Assembly (NCBI GenBank): GCA_021299735.1
Contig: JAJTEM010000014.1
Location: 218,002-282,001, forward strand
Origin: Burkholderiales bacterium
Lineage (GTDB): Bacteria > Pseudomonadota > Gammaproteobacteria > Burkholderiales > Burkholderiaceae_B
Direction: 5' to 3'
DNA: 64,000 nt
This document shows, piece after piece, positions 1 to 9,137 of the stretch (its first letter is position 1; every line of letters begins with the position of its first letter). The notes beneath the pieces were generated by a model that did no database searches, was not told the DNA's origin, and saw only the letters and a program-made list of their open reading frames with translations. Position numbers and translations under genes: made by a program.

Positions 1-497
1 CGGCGGCAGCCCAATCCATGTCACTTGGCTTCGTTTGCATTGTTTGTTGTGGACGTTCATCTTGAGTAAGCATGTGTTGTAATGAAGATGAATTCGCTAG
101 GATTGCCAAGAAAAATAGGGCAGCAGCAATACCACCCACAATCCACGCTATCAGCGATGCCGGAGTGGTTCCGGTTGAGAATGCTGGTTGATAGAGTGTC
201 GGTGGGCTAACGGGGGCTGATTCTGCACCATCCTCTGCCGCATCATGCGGCTTTTGCTCGCCGATTGCGTTCGACAATTGTTGTTCAAGATATTGGTCAT
301 ATGCCTTTCGCGCTTCTGGATCGGATAGCACTTCAAATGCCTTACCGATGAGAATAGTCTTTTGCTCCATATCCAAGCTCCCTGAATTCTTGTCTGGGTG
401 GTAACGCTGAATCAGGCTTTTGTAGGCGGCACGTATTACGGCTTGGCTCGCATTCGGGCTAACCTCAAGAATTTCGTAAAAAGTCACCTCCTGCATA
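1..497 (-). CDS. Membrane-anchored DnaJ-domain protein (3' end outside window)
   Basis: Reading the minus strand from the ATG at 497 gives an open frame to the window edge (about 165 residues, no stop), so the gene is partial. Residues 4-67 form a J domain: YEILEVSPNAS, the diagnostic HPD at the end of YHPDK, and the closing helix FEVLSDPEARKAYDQ. J domains stimulate Hsp70 (DnaK) ATPase. A hydrophobic stretch (SLIAWIVGGIAAALFFLAIL, about residues 115-134) suggests a C-terminal membrane anchor, so this is a J-domain co-chaperone of specialised role and not DnaJ itself, which carries Gly/Phe and zinc-finger regions. A GAGGA box lies about 8 bases before the start. It follows the MltR-like gene by only 10 bases, so the two are probably co-transcribed. 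Confidence 0.85.
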
Positions 498-507
498 GGT
501 TGAGTCC

Positions 508-1026
508 TCATTTGATTTCCATATTCAATGCTATGAACATCCCTGCCGAAATTAGATAGCAAAGCCTAGCGTCATCAATTGTGTCCGTTGCTCTATCTGG
601 CGTCGTTATCTTTGTCATTGAAGCTATCAGATTTCGAACCCAATCAGATACTGGCTTTTCGTTGAAGGAAGCTTCTTTCGGATGATGCGCAAAATGATTC
701 CTGATTTTCTTGATTAGATGCAAATCTGTGCACTGGGCCTTGGAAAGCAACCCGAAGGCTTGAGCAAAATCAATTCGCTGGGCGAACGTCGAAAGAGCGC
801 CTTCTGCTGAGAATATTCGCTCAGCAACCGAAAGGTCGATCATTTTCGACCTTAGATATAGTCCTAGATGGTTTTCAACATAGCTACCGGCAAGCACCGC
901 AGCGCCTCTATCGGACTCATTTTGGAACAGAACAACCATTGATTGGTAGTCTGCTATCGTCGCTTCGACTGGTTTCATGTGATGCTTAACGTTGGAAGTA
1001 ACCTGTGGCCGGAATGCCGGAGGCAT
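508..1026 (-). CDS. MltR-like / HEPN-like helical protein
   Basis: A 172-residue protein. The core DRGAAVLAGSYVENHLGLYL, then FAQRIDFAQAFGLLSKAQ and DLHLIKKIRNHFAHH, matches the pattern of the mannitol-operon-repressor (MltR) family, an all-helical fold without a DNA-binding motif. RNHFAH is an R-x4-H motif of the kind used by HEPN ribonucleases; whether it is catalytic cannot be judged from sequence. The first 16 residues look non-conserved and neither the ATG at 1026 nor the one at 978 has a good ribosome site, so the true start is uncertain. It sits between a DUF4145 gene (62 bases upstream) and a J-domain gene (10 bases downstream) on the same strand. No mannitol genes are nearby, so a role in mannitol control is unlikely. 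Confidence 0.7.
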   Translation of the reverse strand: MPPAFRPQVTSNVKHHMKPVEATIADYQSMVVLFQNESDRGAAVLAGSYVENHLGLYLRSKMIDLSVAERIFSAEGALSTFAQRIDFAQAFGLLSKAQCTDLHLIKKIRNHFAHHPKEASFNEKPVSDWVRNLIASMTKITTPDRATDTIDDARLCYLISAGMFIALNMEIK

Positions 1027-1088
1027 GGAAGGAACCCAAAGCGTTGCGTTGGGCGGTCAGGTTGATTGAAAAATTAGCACTCTATAAA

Positions 1089-1967
1089 TCACGAGATTAC
1101 ATAATACTGGAACTTTTCCTTTGTTCCTGCAAAGGTATCATTCTTCCCAAGACTAAGTTCAGCAAATTCACCACTGGCAATATTGGCTATTAGCTTCGCT
1201 TCGTGTGATTTTAAATAGCCATGAAATCTTCGTGCATCTTTTCCCAGATATTTGAATAAAGGTAACTCAGTTCCTTTGGGGTGTACATTAATCTTTGTTC
1301 TCAGCAGATTCTCAAACTGTGCATATGTCTTGATAAGCGTTTCAAGTACCCCGTCAGCATCTTTATCGAGAATGTAAACACTTATAATCAAGTGTTCCAC
1401 TACTCGTAGAGCAACTAATAGTCCTTCAAGCTCCGCTGCATGTATTTCATGGGCAGCATCGTTGCCCATGAAACGTATTGCATGAAGGCGGTCGGCATCA
1501 TTTTGTGAAATGAAACCTGATTTGGCGAGTTTGTCAATTCTTGCCTCAAGGCTTCTTCCGGTTACTTGTCGTTCGTTGCATATGGCTTCTATGGTGGCAC
1601 GCAACCCAATTCCGGCCAAAATGTTTGATTGGTTTTTAATTGCATCAAGGGACTGCGTGTAAATTTCTCTTACCAATTTTGGAGCCCGTCTAATTCCGGG
1701 AAGTGCTTGGTGCCCTTTTAAAACTGCAGGGTATGAGCTGATATCTTGAGGTACTTCCCATTCATCTTCATCGATTTTATACGCATCTTCGATATAGGAG
1801 ACAGTCTTTCTAAAGCTCTTTGTTTCGCACCCACAGCATTCAACAATTTGATAGGTGCGATCAATGCGATATTCATACTCGCTCTCTTCGGCAGAAAAGA
1901 GAATCGTATGTTTGGTGTCGCGATCACAACTACTACAAGCGGTCCAGATAGTTGTTGATTTGGTCAT
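1089..1967 (-). CDS. DUF4145 domain protein with zinc ribbon
   Basis: A 292-residue protein. The N-terminus has paired cysteines (CSSCDRD near residues 11-17 and CCGCETK near 44-50), consistent with a zinc ribbon. The middle has the DUF4145 signature: P-x-L-V-R-E-I-Y-T-Q-S followed by ILAGIGLRATIEAIC and then IRFMGNDAAHEI, where Arg, Gly-Asn and His are the conserved positions. DUF4145 domains often accompany restriction and other defence genes and have been linked to the HEPN fold; I recall this from the family literature and have not checked it. It is the first gene of a minus-strand trio with an MltR-like and a J-domain protein. Function is unknown; a nucleic-acid-directed or stress role is inference. 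Confidence 0.75.
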   Translation of the reverse strand: MTKSTTIWTACSSCDRDTKHTILFSAEESEYEYRIDRTYQIVECCGCETKSFRKTVSYIEDAYKIDEDEWEVPQDISSYPAVLKGHQALPGIRRAPKLVREIYTQSLDAIKNQSNILAGIGLRATIEAICNERQVTGRSLEARIDKLAKSGFISQNDADRLHAIRFMGNDAAHEIHAAELEGLLVALRVVEHLIISVYILDKDADGVLETLIKTYAQFENLLRTKINVHPKGTELPLFKYLGKDARRFHGYLKSHEAKLIANIASGEFAELSLGKNDTFAGTKEKFQYYVIS

Positions 1968-2320
1968 GATGAGAGTTTAAGTGATTGGGATTGGGGGGGC
2001 TAACTTGATTTAAATTCCTTATCCGGATATTAACGGATAAATGAACATCAAACCCCTGCACACCTTTCGCATAATCCCCTCTGAAGCCTTTCTGTTTTCT
2101 TGTTTATACAGCACATTTCAACAGTTTAAATGAAGGAACTGCATGTGTTACGCCCGGCGTCAGTTATTGAAAAATCAACTTGTTCGGCCTGCTCCTTAAA
2201 CCCCCTATGGTCTTAAAACCCTTGTTATACAAGGGTTTTGCCCGATTTTAGAGTTGTTTCTTACGCCCAAGCCTAACCAAATTTGCTACACTGTTGTTCA
2301 ATGCAGTCCAAAGGTTTTTC
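1968..2320. other. Divergent intergenic region with two inverted repeats
   Basis: About 350 bases without a credible gene separate the minus-strand trio from the plus-strand oxidoreductase. It contains a 7-bp inverted repeat TTATCCG...CGGATAA (2019-2040) and a strong 10-bp hairpin (2215-2239, listed separately). The composition is more AT-rich than the flanking housekeeping DNA. Promoters for both directions must lie here but I cannot place them with confidence. Confidence 0.5.
2215..2239. terminator. Perfect 10-bp hairpin, terminator-like
   Basis: AAAACCCTTG, a 5-base loop TTATA, then CAAGGGTTTT. The stem ends in a short T run on either strand, so it could act as a bidirectional terminator. 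It lies between divergent genes and no reading frame ends just before it, so it may mark the remains of a lost gene or the edge of an insertion. Confidence 0.5.
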
Positions 2321-2488
2321 ATGAACGCACCCGTCGAATTAAACACCCTGAAACCCTCAGCTGGCGAAACCGCGCGCCTGCGGGAAATTCCATACAACTA
2401 CACCTCGTTTTCGGACCGAGAAATCGTCATCCGTTTGCTGGGTGAGTCAGCCTTTTGTTGGATAACCCCAAGCGCCTTACTGCGCTGA
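2321..2488 (+). pseudogene. Detached N-terminal fragment of the DUF3683-type oxidoreductase
   Basis: The ATG at 2321 opens [13 protein letters not shown] followed by [20 protein letters not shown] and LLGE. This is the conserved start of the large beta-proteobacterial FAD/Fe-S oxidoreductases. After GESAF (around 2450) this frame drifts into [10 protein letters not shown] and stops at 2488, while the continuing homology (LDNPKR...) is in a different frame beginning near 2455. As I remember the family, about 40 residues (including a GRSAR...[21 protein letters not shown]-like stretch) normally join the two parts. The simplest reading is a deletion of roughly 120 bases that also shifted the frame; an assembly error is the alternative. 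Confidence 0.7.
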
Positions 2489-5400
2489 TTGATGCCTTGT
2501 TCCACCGCCTAAGCGAAATTGACGCTCGCCGTGCCGAGATCAAAGAAGGCGTGGAAGAAACGGATTCAGACCACCGCAGTGCCAAGGTGCGTGAATTGCT
2601 GGCTTTGGCTGACAAAGCCGTGCGCGATTTTCAGCGTGAACTGGAAGCCATGGCCATTTTGCGTGGCCATGCCCGCAAGGCGCTGGGCGAGCACACTGCG
2701 AAAGACAACATCAAATACGACGGTTTATCCCGTGTTTCCCATGTAACCGATGCAACCGACTGGCGCGTGGAGTACCCCTTTGTGGTGCTAACGCCCGATC
2801 GGGAATCTGAAATTCCTGGCCTGGTGAAAGCCTGTATCGATTTGGGCCTCACTATTATTCCACGCGGAGGCGGCACGGGTTACACCGGTGGTGCGGTGCC
2901 ACTCACGGCCATGTCAGCCATCATCAACACAGAAAAGCTGGAAGAACTCGGCCAGGTCAAAATGGAAGTGCTGCCGGGCCTTACCGAGGAATACGCCACG
3001 GTGTTTTCTGGCGCGGGTGTTGTAACCAAGCGTGTTTCTGAAGCAGCTGAGCACGCGGGCCGTGTGTTTGCCGTAGACCCAACCTCGGCTGAAGCCAGCT
3101 GTATTGGCGGCAACATCGCCATGAATGCAGGCGGCAAGAAAGCCGTGTTGTGGGGCACCGCGCTAGACAACCTGGCTTGGTGGAGAATGGTCGACCCGCA
3201 GGGCGACTGGCTTGAAGTCACCCGCGTGAACCACAACCTGGGCAAAATTCACGACGCACCGTATGCCGAGTTCGACTTGGTGTGGTCTGACGGTCGCCTT
3301 GCGCCCAACGCCAAAATTCTGAAAACCGAACGCCTGAAAGTGGAAGGCGCGCGTTTCCGCAAAGTGGGCTTGGGCAAAGACGTCACCGACAAATTCCTGG
3401 CTGGCCTGCCCGGTATTCAGAAAGAGGGTTGCGACGGCCTTATTACCTCGGCCAAGTGGATATTGCACCGCATGCCCAAGCACACCCGCACCGTGTGTCT
3501 GGAGTTTTATGGCCAGGCCCGCGACGCTGTGCCGTCCATTGTTGAAATCAAAAATTACCTCGACGGCGAAGGCAAAGCCATGGGCGCCATTCTGGCCGGC
3601 CTTGAGCACCTCGACGAGCGCTATTTGCGCGCGGTGAAGTACAGCCCGAAGTCCAAGCGTGGCGCATTCCCGAAAATGGTCTTGTTCGGCGACATCGTAG
3701 GCGACGATGAAAATGCCGTGGCCCAGGCCGCCTCTGAAGTGGTGCGCCTATCCAATGGCCGAGCCGGTGAAGGTTTTGTGGCTGTTAGCCCCGAAGCCCG
3801 CAAGAAGTTTTGGCTCGACCGTGCCCGCACAGCGGCCATTGCGCGCCACACCAATGCCTTCAAAATCAATGAAGACGTGGTGATTCCCTTGCCACGCATG
3901 GGCGAGTACACCGATGAAATTGAACGCATCAACATTGAATTGTCGATTCGCAACAAGCTGAAGCTGGTTGCCGAGCTGCGCTCTTTCTTTGAAAAGCCGC
4001 TCACTTTGGGCAAAACCGACGAGGTAGATGCCACCAAGATTTCCGTTGAAGATTTAGTGGGCGACCGCGTGGGCCGTGCTGTTGAATTGCTGGAAACCGT
4101 ACACGAGCGCTGGAGCTGGTTGTTGGCCAACATGAACATGCCGTTGGTACAAGCCAACCCCCTAATGAAAACCATTGGCCTGGGGCACCTGGATGCTGCG
4201 CTGGAGAAGCGCCTGGCTGAGCAGCCCGAAGCCACCGTGTTTGATGTGCTGCAAGACCGCACCATTCGCGTTAGCTGGAAAACTGAACTGCGCCACAACC
4301 TGAACCGTATTTTTGAAGGCGGTGTATTTGTGCCCGTGATGGAAGAGTGCAAAACCATTCACAAGCAAATTTTGCGTGGCCGCCTGTTCGTGGCGCTGCA
4401 CATGCATGCTGGTGACGGCAATGTGCACACCAACATCCCGGTGAATTCTGACGATTACGAAATGCTGCATGAAGCGGAAGCCACCGTGGACCGCATCATG
4501 CAAATTGCCCGCAATCTGGATGGTGTTATTTCAGGCGAGCACGGCATTGGTATTACCAAATACCAATACCTTACGCAGGAGGAGCTGAAGCCTTTCCAAG
4601 ACTACAAGCAGCGCATTGACCCGGAAGGCCGCTTTAACAAGGGCAAGTTGTTGCCCGGCGGCGACCTGACCAACGCTTATACACCCAGCTTTAACCTGAT
4701 GGGCCATGAAAGCCTGATCATGAGCCAAAGCGACATTGGTTCAATTGCCACTTCAGTGAAAGACTGCCTGCGTTGCGGCAAGTGCAAGCCCGTATGTTCC
4801 ACCCACGTGCCACGCGCCAACCTGCTGTACAGCCCTCGCAATAAAATTCTGGCCACATCCCTGCTGGTGGAGGCGTTCCTGTACGAAGAACAAACCCGCC
4901 GTGGTGTGTCGATTAAGCATTGGGAAGAATTCGAAGACGTGGCCGACCACTGCACGGTGTGTCACAAGTGTTTAACCCCGTGCCCGGTCGATATCGACTT
5001 TGGCGATGTGTCCATGAATATGCGTGCTTTGCTGCGCAAGATGGACAAGAAAAGCTTCAACCCCGGCACCGCCTTGGCCATGACTTTCCTGAATGCGAAA
5101 GACCCGGCCACCATCAAGGCCATGCGCGCTGGCATGACCGGTGTGGGTTACAAGTTGCAGCGTGGTGCCTATAAAGTGGCGAAATCGCTGGGCATGCTGA
5201 ACAAGCAAACGGCCAAGCCGCCAGCCACAGTGGGCAAGGCACCCATTCGTGAGCAGGTGATTCACTTCATCAACAAGCCCATGCCCGGTGGTTTGCCCAA
5301 GAAAACCGCGCGTGCGTTGCTGGATATTGAAAACAGCGATTACGTGCCAGTGATTCGCAACCCGAAAACCACGCAGGCCGACACCGAGGCTGTGTTTTAT

Positions 5401-6186
5401 TTCCCCGGTTGCGGTTCTGAACGCCTGTACAGCCAAGTGGGCTTGGCCACGCAGGCCATGTTGTGGAATGTGGGCGTACAAACCGTGTTGCCACCGGGTT
5501 ACCTGTGTTGCGGTTACCCGCAGCGTGGTTCAGGCCAGTACGACAAAGCCGAGAAAATGATCACCGACAACCGCGTGCTGTTCCACCGCGTGGCCAATAC
5601 GCTGAACTACCTCGACATTAAAACCGTGGTGGTCAGCTGTGGTACGTGTTACGACCAGTTGCAGGGTTATGAGTTCGAGAAAATTTTCCCGGGCTGCCGC
5701 ATTATCGACATTCACGAATTCCTGATGGAAAAGGGCGTGAAGCTGGACAATGTGACCGGTACGCAGTACATGTACCACGACCCTTGCCACACACCCATGA
5801 AAACTTACGACCCGTTGAAGGTGGTGAACACCTTGATCAACAGCGAGTTGCAGGGCCAGAACATCACGAAGAACGACCGTTGCTGTGGCGAATCAGGCAC
5901 TTTTGGCGTGTCTCGCCCAGATGTGGCCACGCAGGTTCGATTCCGCAAGGAAGAGGAAATGCGGAAAGGTGCTGACAAGTTGCGCGAAAAAGCGCCGCAG
6001 GCCGATGTGAAAATTCTCACCAGCTGCCCGTCTTGCTTGCAAGGTTTGAGCCGCTACAGTGACGATGCCAATGTAGATGCCGATTACATTGTGGTTGAAA
6101 TTGCCAAGAATGTACTGGGCAAAGACTGGCTGCAGAACTATGTGAGAGAGGCCAACGATGGCGGTATCGAACGTATTTTGGTGTGA
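2455..6186 (+). CDS. Large FAD-binding / 4Fe-4S / CCG-domain oxidoreductase (DUF3683 family), 5'-truncated
   Basis: A 1243-residue frame opening with TTG codons inside the homologous region. In order: a PCMH-type FAD domain ([15 protein letters not shown] near residues 130-145), an FAD-oxidase C-terminal domain ([12 protein letters not shown] near 650, GEHGIGITK near 693), two 4Fe-4S clusters ([11 protein letters not shown] near 771; [14 protein letters not shown] near 833) and two CCG domains (CGSERLYS and CCGYPQ; DPCHTP, CCGESG and CPSCLQG). This is the layout of D-lactate or glycolate dehydrogenases fused to a GlpC/heterodisulfide-reductase-like partner, so electrons probably pass from an alpha-hydroxy acid via FAD and Fe-S to the quinone pool. 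The substrate is not determinable. The normal N-terminus lies out of frame at 2321-2450, so activity and translation start are doubtful. A HIT gene overlaps its stop codon. Confidence 0.85.
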
Positions 6187-6650
6187 TCAGTTCCGTGTCC
6201 ACGATTGAACCGCAACCCAATTGCCCCCTGTGTGCTACACCGGGCGGCGATTGGGTTTTCAATTGCAGCAAGTTTCGGGTGATTGAGGCAGTGGATGCCG
6301 ACTACCCCGGCTTCCTGCGCTTGGTATGGAACGACCATGTAAGGGAGTTCTCTGACTTAAGCCGCGAAGACCGAATACTGTGCATGGATGCTGTGGTGTT
6401 ACTCGAGCAGTTCGTGCTTCGCGTGTTCAAGGCAGACAAAGCCAATATTGCAACCCTGGGTAATGTGGTGCCGCATTTGCACTGGCACGTCATTCCCCGT
6501 TTTTCTGACGACAAACACTTTCCAGCACCGGTTTGGGCCGCAGCCAAGCAAGGCGTCTCCTTGTCGCCAAGGCAGCAGCTTCTTCTGGATACCAAACCGC
6601 AGTGGATGCTAGCCTTACGGGCCGAATTGCACGCTGCCTTCGCGAGCTAA
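6183..6650 (+). CDS. HIT family hydrolase
   Basis: A 155-residue histidine-triad protein with [15 protein letters not shown] near residues 92-106, giving the catalytic H-x-H-x-H triad. HIT proteins hydrolyse nucleotide phosphoramidates or dinucleoside polyphosphates. Two cysteines near the N-terminus (CPLC, residues 14-17) could bind a metal. The GTG start overlaps the stop of the upstream oxidoreductase (GTGA, 4 bases), so translation is coupled; this pairing with the large FAD/Fe-S protein is, to my knowledge, common in Burkholderiales. Specific substrate unknown. Confidence 0.9.
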   Translation: MISSVSTIEPQPNCPLCATPGGDWVFNCSKFRVIEAVDADYPGFLRLVWNDHVREFSDLSREDRILCMDAVVLLEQFVLRVFKADKANIATLGNVVPHLHWHVIPRFSDDKHFPAPVWAAAKQGVSLSPRQQLLLDTKPQWMLALRAELHAAFAS

Positions 6651-6718
6651 CACAGCTTGCCTTGAACCCATAGCACTTTGGTTGTTACTCAAGTGTTTGT
6701 GAGCATCACGGGGCTGCT

Positions 6719-7729
6719 ATGGTTTCACCAGTTCAACGAAATGAGTCGCTTCAAGCTTCTCCAAATAATCAACCCGCGCGCCATAACCCTCAGGGAACTG
6801 TGGCGGCTGCACAGCAAGTTGCGAGTCAATTGGCTGCCCAGCTTCCAAGCGCAGTGGGAAACTTAACAGCAAGAGTCAGACCAGCCCAATCCCAAGAAAC
6901 TCAAGATTGCGCTCAAGCTTCCAAAAGGCAAAGACTTGACCATTCAGCCAATCAACCTAATCAAGTCGAGGAAATCAAAGGTTTATTGCAACTACCGAAA
7001 GAAGTTATTCAAAGGTTAATAACTTTCCTTGATTCGAATTCAAGAAATCATTCGCTTGTATTGGTCAATAAGGAGCTAAAAAACCTGGTTCGCGAGCAAC
7101 AGCGCGTAGTAACAGCGCCTTGCAATGAAGTGAATCAGGCTCTCACTCCTTTTCGAAAGGTTGAGCAGATCAAGATTACATCGGTACCCCGCATAGAAGA
7201 TATTGAAGGTATTCTCGACTCGCCAGGTACCAGGCAAATTCAGCATCTTGAATTCAGTGTTCAAAATTCCGTCACCGATGCGTCGCTGATAGCATTGGTT
7301 GCCAGGTTTCCGAACTGCACGTCGCTGAACTTACATGCTCAAAGACAATTGACCAATGACGGCATTATTGCTCTGGCAGAAGCATGCCCGAACCTGACCT
7401 CATTGAGCCTGGAGTTTTGTGAGCGAATAACCGATGTGGCCATTCTTGCTTTGGCACAGCGGTGCCCAAATTTGGTTAGCCTCAGGTTGACCGATTGTTC
7501 AATAACGGATTCAGCGGTGTTGGCATTGGCGGCCGGTTGTCCTGGTTTATCTGACTTGTACCTTGCCGGGTGTGAACAAATCACTGATGCAGCGGTTGTG
7601 GCCCTTTCAGAGAGGTACACAAATTTCAAAACGCTGGCACTTGGCGGCGATGATCAATATGTGAGTAATGAGGCCATTGAACAAATGGAACAAAGAAACC
7701 CTAATCTTTATTTGATTATGGAGTTTTAA
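6719..7729 (+). CDS. F-box-like / cysteine-type leucine-rich-repeat protein
   Basis: A 336-residue protein. Residues 1-85 are Gln/Asn/Ser/Ala-rich and look disordered. Residues 89-125 (LLQLPKEVIQRLITFLD..., then LVLVNKELKNLV) resemble a eukaryotic F-box: the LP-x-E-x-x-x-x-I-x-x-x-L-D pattern followed by L-V-N-K. From about residue 175 there are at least six 25-27-residue repeats such as CPNLTSLSLEFCERITDVAI and LALAQRCPNLVSLRLTDCSI, the cysteine-containing LRR class found in eukaryotic F-box proteins. No signal peptide or membrane segment is seen. It stands alone, with no strong ribosome site (CACGGGG about 9 bases before ATG 6719). In Legionella and Ralstonia, such proteins are secreted effectors that enter host SCF ubiquitin ligases; a similar role here is inference. 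Confidence 0.8.
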   Translation: MVSPVQRNESLQASPNNQPARHNPQGTVAAAQQVASQLAAQLPSAVGNLTARVRPAQSQETQDCAQASKRQRLDHSANQPNQVEEIKGLLQLPKEVIQRLITFLDSNSRNHSLVLVNKELKNLVREQQRVVTAPCNEVNQALTPFRKVEQIKITSVPRIEDIEGILDSPGTRQIQHLEFSVQNSVTDASLIALVARFPNCTSLNLHAQRQLTNDGIIALAEACPNLTSLSLEFCERITDVAILALAQRCPNLVSLRLTDCSITDSAVLALAAGCPGLSDLYLAGCEQITDAAVVALSERYTNFKTLALGGDDQYVSNEAIEQMEQRNPNLYLIMEF

Positions 7730-7750
7730 AAATAATGTTTTCTCACATTT

Positions 7751-9097
7751 TTAAATAGCCGCTGCTTCAACAACTGCGGGCTTTGAGGCCAAGCCGGCCT
7801 TTGCAAGTGGTATCAAAATGGTGAAGGTGCTGCCCGCATTAGGGCGGCTTTGAATGTCCAGTTCGCCATCATGGCGCTGTACCACATGTTTAACAATTGC
7901 CAAGCCCAAACCCGTGCCGCCACTTTCGCGCGAACGGCTCCGGTCTACGCGGTAAAAGCGCTCGGTTAAGCGTGGAATGTGTTCAGCAGAAATGCCAATA
8001 CCGGTGTCCTTCACCACAAACGCGGCGCAGGCCTTGCCAATCTCATTTTCCGTCCGCTGCAGGGTAATGCTGATATTTCCCTTTTCCGGTGTGTAGCGCA
8101 CTGCGTTGGTCACAATATTCGAGAATGCACTAAAAATTTCAGCGGAGTTCCCAAAGCCCATAAGGCCTTTTTCCACTGCCACTGAAATATTGTGTTTACC
8201 TCCCGAAAGCTGTTGTGCTTCATCACCTGTTTTCTGTGCAATGCTGCTCAGGTCAACGGGCTCGCCACCTTCGCCAGCATTGGGGGAGGATTCAAGCGCT
8301 GACAGCGCCAACAGGTCTTCCACAAGGTTCTTCATGCGATCGGCCTGGGTGTGCATCAAATTCAGGTATTCGGTTTGTTGTTCCTTACTCAAAGGCAAGT
8401 CCCGGAAAGTTTCCAGAAAACCGCTGAGCACGGTGAGCGGTGTTTTCAGTTCATGCGACACATTGGCAATAAAATCCCGCCGCATCCGCTCAAGTTTCTC
8501 AACCTGTGTTACGTCGCGAGACAGCACCAGCATTTGTTGGTCGCCGTAACTAACCAACTGCACCGACAACACCTTACTGCGGCTGCGGGGCGCAGTCATG
8601 ATCATGGGCTGTTCCCACGAGCGGCTGCGAATGTACTTGGAGAAGTTCGGATTACGAACCAGGTTGATAAGTGGTTGGCCAATGTCGCTACCCAGTTTCA
8701 AACCCAGGTGGTCTTGCGCCGTGTCGTTGCACCAGGAAATGTGCCCTTCGGAATCAAGCGTAACCACGCCATCGGGAAGGGCTTGTGCCGCCGTGCGAAA
8801 CGATACCAGTGCATTGGTTAGTGCCTGTTGCTGGCGCTGGTGCAAACGCAGGTAGCGAAACAGCTTGGCCGCAAGGTCGTCCCACCAGCCCGAGACATCA
8901 GGCACGTTTTCAACCTTGAATTCGTCAAGCCAGGCGATAATTCGCAGGCCTGAGCGAACATGAAGCGCATAGACCACCAGCGAAGCGAGAATAGACCCCG
9001 CCACTGCGCCTTTGTGGCCAGCAACCATTTGGCCCACGATGGCAGCTGCACCCAGCACCATGGTCAACAGTATCAATCGGAAAAAGATGAACGCCAT
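7751..9097 (-). CDS. phoR: Phosphate regulon sensor histidine kinase PhoR
   Basis: A 448-residue membrane histidine kinase. Two hydrophobic segments fill the first 50 residues (LILLTMVLGAAAIVGQMVAG and GSILASLVVYALHV). A PAS-like domain follows (about 100-190; ALPDGVVTLDSEGHISWCND). The H box is FIANVSHELKTPLTVLSG near residue 215, with the phosphoacceptor His, and the ATP-binding domain carries DTGIGIS and GGTGLGLAIVKHV. PhoR phosphorylates PhoB under phosphate limitation. It lies 40 bases after phoB on the same strand, the standard phoB-phoR order. No phoU or pst genes are in the window. Confidence 0.95.
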   Translation of the reverse strand: MAFIFFRLILLTMVLGAAAIVGQMVAGHKGAVAGSILASLVVYALHVRSGLRIIAWLDEFKVENVPDVSGWWDDLAAKLFRYLRLHQRQQQALTNALVSFRTAAQALPDGVVTLDSEGHISWCNDTAQDHLGLKLGSDIGQPLINLVRNPNFSKYIRSRSWEQPMIMTAPRSRSKVLSVQLVSYGDQQMLVLSRDVTQVEKLERMRRDFIANVSHELKTPLTVLSGFLETFRDLPLSKEQQTEYLNLMHTQADRMKNLVEDLLALSALESSPNAGEGGEPVDLSSIAQKTGDEAQQLSGGKHNISVAVEKGLMGFGNSAEIFSAFSNIVTNAVRYTPEKGNISITLQRTENEIGKACAAFVVKDTGIGISAEHIPRLTERFYRVDRSRSRESGGTGLGLAIVKHVVQRHDGELDIQSRPNAGSTFTILIPLAKAGLASKPAVVEAAAI

Positions 9098-9137
9098 AGA
9101 TGCGTATTCTAGGGGAATATCTGGCCTGGGGGAGGTC

